From positions 1 through 28,660 of the forward strand of contig JANYBY010000097.1 in NCBI GenBank assembly GCA_025360565.1: a DNA stretch of 28,660 nt, read 5' to 3'. Positions 23,891-28,660 of this stretch are shown here, in pieces (the stretch's first letter is position 1; each line of letters starts with the position of its first letter). The translations under genes and the position numbers were made by a program. This stretch comes from Bacteroidota bacterium (GTDB lineage Bacteria > Bacteroidota > Bacteroidia > B-17B0 > Aurantibacillaceae). The notes beneath the pieces were generated by a model. It searched no databases and had not been told where the DNA came from. It worked only from the letters and a program-made list of their open reading frames with translations.

Positions 23891-25927
23891 TTAAACGCGA
23901 ACTCCGATCACACAAATATCATCTACTTGCTCGTGTTTGCCTTTCCACTCGCTGAATTTTGCCCGAAGTACTGTTTCCTGCTCCAACATTGGCAAGTTTT
24001 GAATTGACAATAAAATATCTTTTAGTTGCTTGTACTTAAATTTTTTTCCGGCCTCACCGCCAAATTGATCCGCATAACCATCGGTAAAAACATAAAGTGT
24101 ATCGCCGCTAAGAAGATCTATTTTATGATTGGTGAACGAATTTTCTTTTCCCTGAAAATACCCAATTGGCATTTTATCGCCTTTAAATTCAATGAACTCG
24201 CCATTTCTTATCAGCCATAAAGGATTATTGGCGCCCGAAAATTCAACTGCGGTATTTGTTTCGTTAAAAGTAAGCAAAGCCATATCCATTCCATCTTTGG
24301 TTGAATCTGCTACATCAGATTGCTTTAATGAAGTTATAATATTTGATCGGAGTTCATTTAAGATCAAGCCTGGCTTTGTGATACCTTTTTCAGCAACCGC
24401 CTCGTGTAAAAAAGCATTTCCGATCATGCTCATGAAAGCGCCCGGAACGCCATGTCCGGTGCAATCAACCGCTGAAATAATGCGTTTACCATTTTTTTCG
24501 GCAAACCAGTAAAAATCACCACTCACAATATCTTTAGGCTGAAATAAAACAAACGCGTTGGAAAATAATTTGTACTTAAGTTCTTTTGCCGGCAAAATGG
24601 CTTCCTGAATTCTTTTAGCGTAATTAATTGAATTGGTGATATCGGTATTTTTTTCTTCAACAAATTTTTTCTGCTCTTCAATCAGTTTGTTTTTTTCATT
24701 TAATAATTGATTTGCTTTTTGTTTGGATTTATTATTCCTGAATAAATTAAAGGTGATCAGTATAATTAAAAAACCAATAAAAATTAATCCAAAAATAACA
24801 TAACGGTTCTGTTTGTTTTTTAATTCCGCCAATTCGTTAATATCTTCGAGCTTCTTAATATTACCTTCTCTTTTTCCAATTTCATAATCAGCTTCTTTCG
24901 CATTGAGATCTGATTTAAAAATCGCTTTTGTTGCCGAATCAGAATACGCTTTGAATAACATAAAATATTCAAGTGCTTCTTTGTATTTTTTTTCTTTTTG
25001 AAATATTTTCCCTCTTTCTTCATAGATCATCATTAACTGATCCCTGTAATCGATACCGTTTGCTAAAGGAAGCGCCTCGTCGAATAACTTTTTTGCCTGC
25101 TCAAATGAATCGGTTTTAAAATAAAGGGATGCAAGAAAAACTTTGCTTATTAAATAGTTAGTTTTTTGTTTTTTTATTTTTGCTTCTTCAATACACCTCA
25201 GTAAATACATTTTTGCTTCCTTATATCTTCCAATTTGCGCTAAAAAATTTGCATAACTGCTGTGAATCGGCACATGATAACCGGTTCCAATTTGATGTTC
25301 GCTGAAGAAAATAAGATTTCTATAATAAAAAAGCGCCGAATCAATGTACTTCGTTTCTTTTTTTGACATCATCCGATAGGTATTTGCCAATGCGCCGGCG
25401 GTTTTATAAATACCAACAGTGTCGTGCAATTTTTCAAATATATTTAAGGCCATAATAAGATAACTTCTATCTTTAAAAGATTCCAATTGTAAACATTTTA
25501 TCCAGCCAATATTATAAAAGGCCCTCGCTTTGTTTTTTACCAATCCTAAAGAGTCCGATATCTTAAGCACTTTAAAATAATACTCATTTGCTGTAGCGTA
25601 ATCTTGACCAAACCAGTAGGCATCGGCAATTTTTTCGCAGGCTTCAACCGATAAATTGGAAAAATTATTTTTTACAGCCAAGTCAAAAGCCTTTTTGGCA
25701 TATTTAATAGATGATTCTGTGCTTGATTCGGTGCCTGCAGAATATTCGATCATCCGCGTAATTTTAGCGCTATCGCTTTTCATGGCGGAAAGTCCTTTTT
25801 CCAATTCTTCTTCTATCTTCTCGTCCTGCGAAAAAATAGAAGATGGCATTAAAAAAAATAAAAGCGCAACAAAATATGCTTTCAATAGTTGTATTCTTGA
25901 AATGTGCCGTAAAACTATTTTATACAT
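23891..25927 (-). CDS. SpoIIE-family protein phosphatase with periplasmic TPR region
   Basis: A 678-residue membrane signalling protein. Order: signal peptide (to about residue 33, FSQ), a TPR-rich sensor region (~60-345, e.g. AYWFGQDYATANEYYFKVLK, AFYNIGWIK and KKYKEALEYFMLFKAYSD), a transmembrane helix (376-396), a coiled coil (400-430, EKNKLIEEQKKFVEEKN) and a PP2C-type SpoIIE catalytic domain (450-678). Metal-binding acids are intact: D471 in SGDFYW, D488 in DCTGHG, D548 in GMDMAL, D616 in FTDGYAD and D669/D670 in QVDDIC. It should dephosphorylate a serine/threonine partner in response to a periplasmic signal. No anti-sigma or STAS target gene is adjacent; the STAS-like protein at 19419 is the nearest candidate. 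It follows yidD by 62 bases. Confidence 0.92.
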   Translation of the reverse strand: MYKIVLRHISRIQLLKAYFVALLFFLMPSSIFSQDEKIEEELEKGLSAMKSDSAKITRMIEYSAGTESSTESSIKYAKKAFDLAVKNNFSNLSVEACEKIADAYWFGQDYATANEYYFKVLKISDSLGLVKNKARAFYNIGWIKCLQLESFKDRSYLIMALNIFEKLHDTVGIYKTAGALANTYRMMSKKETKYIDSALFYYRNLIFFSEHQIGTGYHVPIHSSYANFLAQIGRYKEAKMYLLRCIEEAKIKKQKTNYLISKVFLASLYFKTDSFEQAKKLFDEALPLANGIDYRDQLMMIYEERGKIFQKEKKYKEALEYFMLFKAYSDSATKAIFKSDLNAKEADYEIGKREGNIKKLEDINELAELKNKQNRYVIFGLIFIGFLIILITFNLFRNNKSKQKANQLLNEKNKLIEEQKKFVEEKNTDITNSINYAKRIQEAILPAKELKYKLFSNAFVLFQPKDIVSGDFYWFAEKNGKRIISAVDCTGHGVPGAFMSMIGNAFLHEAVAEKGITKPGLILNELRSNIITSLKQSDVADSTKDGMDMALLTFNETNTAVEFSGANNPLWLIRNGEFIEFKGDKMPIGYFQGKENSFTNHKIDLLSGDTLYVFTDGYADQFGGEAGKKFKYKQLKDILLSIQNLPMLEQETVLRAKFSEWKGKHEQVDDICVIGVRV

Positions 25928-25943
25928 TATTGAGTTGATACTT

Positions 25944-25951
25944 CAAAGATA
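25944..25951 (-). promoter_or_regulatory. possible -7 box upstream of the SpoIIE phosphatase gene
   Basis: TATCTTTG on the minus strand fits TAnnTTTG exactly and would give a short leader of about 10 bases. No TTTG is present at the proper distance, and the gene may also be read from the upstream yidD operon. Confidence 0.35.
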
Positions 25952-25989
25952 ACTTTTTCATTTTAAAAAGCGTGTACAACCATGGGTGC

Positions 25990-26202
25990 TTACGGAACCG
26001 GGTCGTACCCATGCCCGCCCCAGGGGTGGCAACGTAGAATTCGTTTTAAACCCAGCCATAAACCTTTTAAGCCGCCAAATTTATTAATTGCCTCTATGGC
26101 ATATTGGCTGCAGGAAGGTGAGTAACGACAGGCATTTGGCAATAGCGGACGAATACAATATTGGTAGAATTTGACAAAACCTATGGCTATTTTTTTGAAC
26201 AT
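25990..26202 (-). CDS. yidD: membrane protein insertion efficiency factor YidD
   Basis: A 70-residue protein of the YidD family, which assists YidC-dependent insertion of inner-membrane proteins. The family hallmarks are complete: an amphipathic N-terminus (FVKFYQYCIRPLLPNACRYS), PSCSQYAIEAI, then GLWLGLKRILRCHPWGGHGYDPVP with the three conserved cysteines. YidD is usually next to rnpA and yidC; here it overlaps an FAH-family gene by one base (TAATG) and is followed by the SpoIIE phosphatase gene. The unusual neighbours suggest a lineage-specific operon. Confidence 0.97.
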   Translation of the reverse strand: MFKKIAIGFVKFYQYCIRPLLPNACRYSPSCSQYAIEAINKFGGLKGLWLGLKRILRCHPWGGHGYDPVP

Positions 26203-26807
26203 TATTTTACCGTCAACTTCAAAAAACTTTGGCCATTTACAAATCCTTCCAGCTTATCGCCAATTTTCATTTGCCCTACTCCTTCAGGAGTTCCTGTGTA
26301 AATAAGATCGCCGGTTTTAAGGGTTACAAATTTTGAAACATAGGCGATCACTTTATCAAAAGAAAAAATCAAGTCCTTTGAATTGCCTAACTGCCGGCTT
26401 TGGCCATTAATTTTTAATTCGAAGTTGATGTTATTCAATTGCAGCGTTTCCTTTTTTACAAATTTCCCAATAGGAGCGCTGTTATCAAACGCTTTTGCTT
26501 TTTCCCATGGCAACCCTTTTTCTTTGCATTTTGCCTGAATATCGCGGGCGGTAAGATCAATTCCTAAACCTATTTCATCGTAATATTTATGCGCAAATTG
26601 TTCTTCAATGTGTTTTCCGGCCTTGCAGATCTTTAAAACCAATTCAATTTCGTGGTGCAGATCTTTTGTAAAATCGGGTATATAAAAATCCTCTTCTTTC
26701 AGCAAAGCGGTATCGGGTTTCATAAAAAAAACAGGTTCTGTTGGCAGATCGGCTTTCATTTCTTTGGCGTGTTCCGCGTAATTTCTTCCTATGCAAATAA
26801 TTTTCAT
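26202..26807 (-). CDS. fumarylacetoacetate hydrolase (FAH) family protein
   Basis: A 201-residue cytoplasmic enzyme of the FAH / 2-hydroxyhepta-2,4-diene-1,7-dioate isomerase group. Metal-binding residues are visible: E53 and E55 in HHEIELVL, D84 in GIDLTARD; the C-terminal signature YTGTPEGVGQMKIGD is intact. Short FAH proteins of this type include oxaloacetate decarboxylases and acylpyruvases (FAHD1-like), so the typical substrate is a small oxo acid. It overlaps the upstream hypothetical membrane-protein gene by four bases (ATGA) and yidD by one, consistent with one operon. Substrate is not determined by sequence. Confidence 0.93.
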   Translation of the reverse strand: MKIICIGRNYAEHAKEMKADLPTEPVFFMKPDTALLKEEDFYIPDFTKDLHHEIELVLKICKAGKHIEEQFAHKYYDEIGLGIDLTARDIQAKCKEKGLPWEKAKAFDNSAPIGKFVKKETLQLNNINFELKINGQSRQLGNSKDLIFSFDKVIAYVSKFVTLKTGDLIYTGTPEGVGQMKIGDKLEGFVNGQSFLKLTVK

Positions 26808-27298
26808 TTTTTAAGATTATTTTTTTGGGCATTTACTTTTTTCTGGGCATAATTGATCTTACTCCAATTGGCGTAAGAAAAATAAAACGCGATCATTAAA
26901 AGAATAATGATCCCTGAATTGTACTTAATTGGATCTTCTAATCGTTCAGTACCTATATTCACATAATAATAAATATAAGCTGACAAGCCAAACGTAACAA
27001 GAAGGTAAGGATGGAAAATCAAGCCGGTTAATGAAGAAGAAGAACCTTTCTTTTTGGTAACGTTCCAATAAGCCAAAACCTCGTTATTATTTTTATTGTA
27101 CGCAAAAACAATCAGATCGTTTTTATCCGAATTTCTTAAATTTTCGTCAGGCCTTATAAGTTTAATTCCTCCAATTTCTACCCAATATTCCTGTTTGTGT
27201 TTTGTTTTGTAATCCGAATCACGTACACTATCGGAACCAGAATTGTATTTTTGGCCTTGAGAAATTACAATGTCATTTTTATTGTTTTTTTGTGCCAT
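26804..27298 (-). CDS. hypothetical membrane protein (164 aa)
   Basis: I do not recognise this family. The N-terminal half is hydrophilic and rich in D, K, N and S (residues 1-85, e.g. KYNSGSDSVRDSDYKTKHKQ). Two hydrophobic segments follow (about 91-111, IFHPYLLVTFGLSAYIYYYV, and 126-146, SGIIILLMIAFYFSYANW), then a basic tail (AQKKVNAQKNNLKK). It is probably an inner-membrane protein with a long cytoplasmic N-terminus and two helices. Its stop overlaps the FAH gene start by four bases, so it is the first gene of the operon with the FAH enzyme and yidD. It may take part in membrane-protein biogenesis, but this is only contextual. Confidence 0.7.
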   Translation of the reverse strand: MAQKNNKNDIVISQGQKYNSGSDSVRDSDYKTKHKQEYWVEIGGIKLIRPDENLRNSDKNDLIVFAYNKNNNEVLAYWNVTKKKGSSSSLTGLIFHPYLLVTFGLSAYIYYYVNIGTERLEDPIKYNSGIIILLMIAFYFSYANWSKINYAQKKVNAQKNNLKK

Positions 27299-27388
27299 AC
27301 GAATTGTAAAAGTAACAAAAACCTTGTCAAAAACATTCAGTGTTCACCTAAATTATTCAATCTTAATTAATATCTTTAGCATTATATT

Positions 27389-28606
27389 ATGGATCAAGAT
27401 TTCGATATTATTATTGTAGGCGGCGGCATAGTAGGTTTAGCAACAGCATACAAGTTAACCCTTATGTATCCAAATAAAAAGATCCTTGTTTTAGAAAAAG
27501 AAAAAGAAGTTGCCTCGCATCAAACAGGGCACAATAGCGGGGTGATTCACAGCGGTATTTATTACAAACCCGGCAGTTATAAAGCGCGTAATTGTGTGGC
27601 AGGGCGCAGAGAGTTAGTTCAGTTTGCAAAAGAACATAAGATACAGCACGATATTTGCGGTAAAATTATTGTAGCCACCCACGAAAGTGAATTGGCGCAC
27701 ATGAACAAAGTTTACAACAATGGCATCGCTAATGGTGTTGAAGATATTCAGATAATTGACGCTAAACGAATAAAAGAAATAGAACCGCATTGCGTTGGTA
27801 TTTCGGGTTTATGGGTTGGGTGCACCGGTATTATTGATTACACCGATGTGGCGAAAAAATACGCAGAGCTTATCAACGCCAAAACAAACGGAAGTAAAGT
27901 TTTAACCTCGCAAAAAGTGGTCGGCTTCGAAAAAACAAGCAATTCAACTGTGGTTATTACTTCAACCAATAAATTTACAGGAAAATATATTATTACAACT
28001 TCGGGATTACAAGCAGATAGAATTACAAAAAAAGAAGGTGCTAAAACCGATGCAGCTATTGTTGGTTTTAGAGGAGATTATTATGATCTGACAGAAAAAG
28101 GATTGAGCAAAGTAAAAAATTTAATTTACCCTGTGCCTAATCCGAAATTTCCGTTTTTGGGGGTGCACTTTACGCGCATGATCAAAGGAGGAACAGAATG
28201 CGGGCCAAACGCGGTTTTTGTTTTTGACAGAGAAGGGTACACCAAAACAGCGTTCAGTTTAAAAGATACAGCACAAGCTTTTGGTTTTAAAGGAACCTGG
28301 AAATTTTTTGGAAAACACTGGCGCTTTGGAATGGATGAATACCGTGGGGCATTTAGTAAAACTTATTTTTTGAACCGTTTAAGAAAACTGATCCCCGACC
28401 TGCAAGCCGATGATATTGTGGCCAGCCGCTGCGGCATTAGAGCCATGGCACTTGGCCCGGAAGGCGACATGTTGGATGATTTTAAAATTGAAAAACACGG
28501 CAACGCGCTACATGTTATTAATAGTCCGAGCCCCGCAGCCACCGCCAGTTTAGCTTATGGCAATGAAATTGCACTAATGGCAACAGCTTATTTTAATTTG
28601 AAATAA
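27389..28606 (+). CDS. lhgO: L-2-hydroxyglutarate oxidase
   Basis: FAD-dependent oxidase/dehydrogenase (EC 1.1.5.13 / 1.1.3.15-like) oxidising L-2-hydroxyglutarate to 2-oxoglutarate and passing electrons to the membrane quinone pool; it removes a by-product of lysine or glutarate metabolism. The 405 residues match E. coli LhgO (YgaF) along the chain: dinucleotide fold GGGIVGLA (11-18), LEKEKEVASHQTGHNSGVIH, GIYYKPGS, FLGVHFTRMI, GPNAVFVF and NSPSPAATASLA near the C-terminus. It is divergent from the preceding operon. The last codons carry a consensus promoter for the next gene. Confidence 0.94.
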   Translation: MDQDFDIIIVGGGIVGLATAYKLTLMYPNKKILVLEKEKEVASHQTGHNSGVIHSGIYYKPGSYKARNCVAGRRELVQFAKEHKIQHDICGKIIVATHESELAHMNKVYNNGIANGVEDIQIIDAKRIKEIEPHCVGISGLWVGCTGIIDYTDVAKKYAELINAKTNGSKVLTSQKVVGFEKTSNSTVVITSTNKFTGKYIITTSGLQADRITKKEGAKTDAAIVGFRGDYYDLTEKGLSKVKNLIYPVPNPKFPFLGVHFTRMIKGGTECGPNAVFVFDREGYTKTAFSLKDTAQAFGFKGTWKFFGKHWRFGMDEYRGAFSKTYFLNRLRKLIPDLQADDIVASRCGIRAMALGPEGDMLDDFKIEKHGNALHVINSPSPAATASLAYGNEIALMATAYFNLK

Positions 28607-28627
28607 GCAATAAAATTTGTAAATTTG
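28597..28627 (+). promoter_or_regulatory. consensus promoter at the end of lhgO
   Basis: TTTG (28597-28600), exactly 19 bases, then TAAATTTG (28620-28627): a perfect fit to TTTG-N19-TAnnTTTG. The first box is inside the last codons of lhgO. Transcription would start near 28634, just before an ATG at 28642. Confidence 0.68.
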
Positions 28628-28641
28628 ATATAAGAAAAAAA

Positions 28642-28660
28642 ATGGTTTTAATAATTAAAA
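28642..28660 (+). CDS. possible start of the next gene (5' fragment only)
   Basis: An ATG at 28642 follows an A-rich stretch (AAGAAAAAAA) of the kind used for initiation in Bacteroidota, below a consensus promoter. The six codons visible read MVLIIK, which is too few to identify the product. Confidence 0.4.

Noticed and set aside
1..28660. Defence island, prophage or secondary-metabolite cluster
   Set aside because: No nuclease, toxin-antitoxin, integrase, capsid, NRPS/PKS or similar genes are present; coding content is core metabolism and envelope functions.

Overview
The window looks like the chromosome of a member of the Bacteroidota, from a Flavobacteriales/Chitinophagales-like lineage that I cannot place more finely. 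The evidence is AT-rich DNA, two secreted proteins with type IX secretion (Por) C-terminal sorting domains, a DUF4293 protein, almost no Shine-Dalgarno sequences, and several promoters matching the Bacteroidota pattern TTTG-N19-TAnnTTTG. I see no phage, transposase, plasmid, CRISPR or recognisable defence genes. It is mostly core housekeeping DNA with a notable load of non-coding repeats between genes.

Layout. 1-2277 (+): the end of an MFS transporter, an unknown secreted protein and a DUF4293 membrane protein, tightly packed. 2344-3285 (+): an M23/LysM cell-wall hydrolase, convergent with murQ (3387-4193, -), a second wall-related gene (MurNAc-6-P recycling). 4397-8624 (-): a 1158-residue T9SS cargo with Asp-box/beta-propeller-like repeats, then ndk. 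8732-11363 (+): a small T9SS cargo overlapping ribonuclease Z by one base, then a NarL-type response regulator. 11488-16324 (-): an SPFH-GYF protein, a class III aminotransferase, a TPMT-like methyltransferase, a CNNM/CBS protein and a small HTH protein. 16600-17898 (-): an ArsR regulator with two AHSA1/SRPBCC proteins behind a textbook promoter and palindromic operator. 18034-19374 (+): an Omp85-type outer-membrane protein. 19419-19814 (-): a small STAS-like protein. 20047-20133 (+): tRNA-Ser(GCT) with terminator. 20254-23792 (-): pyrG-rimM-serine dehydratase. 23891-27298 (-): a SpoIIE phosphatase with TPRs, then yidD, an FAH-family enzyme and a membrane protein overlapping in one operon. 27389-28606 (+): L-2-hydroxyglutarate oxidase, with a consensus promoter at its very end that probably drives the next gene, whose first codons close the window.

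The most unusual content is non-coding. Several intergenic regions hold degenerate palindromic or direct repeats of different families (3306-3380, 4216-4344, 8091-8193, 11369-11457, 13815-13965, 16385-16484, 19856-19954). One short repeat-like segment appears to have entered the methyltransferase gene in frame (14288-14335). I found no clear multi-gene system of unknown function; the best leads are the repeat families, the ArsR control region and the unusual pyrG-rimM-sdaA grouping.
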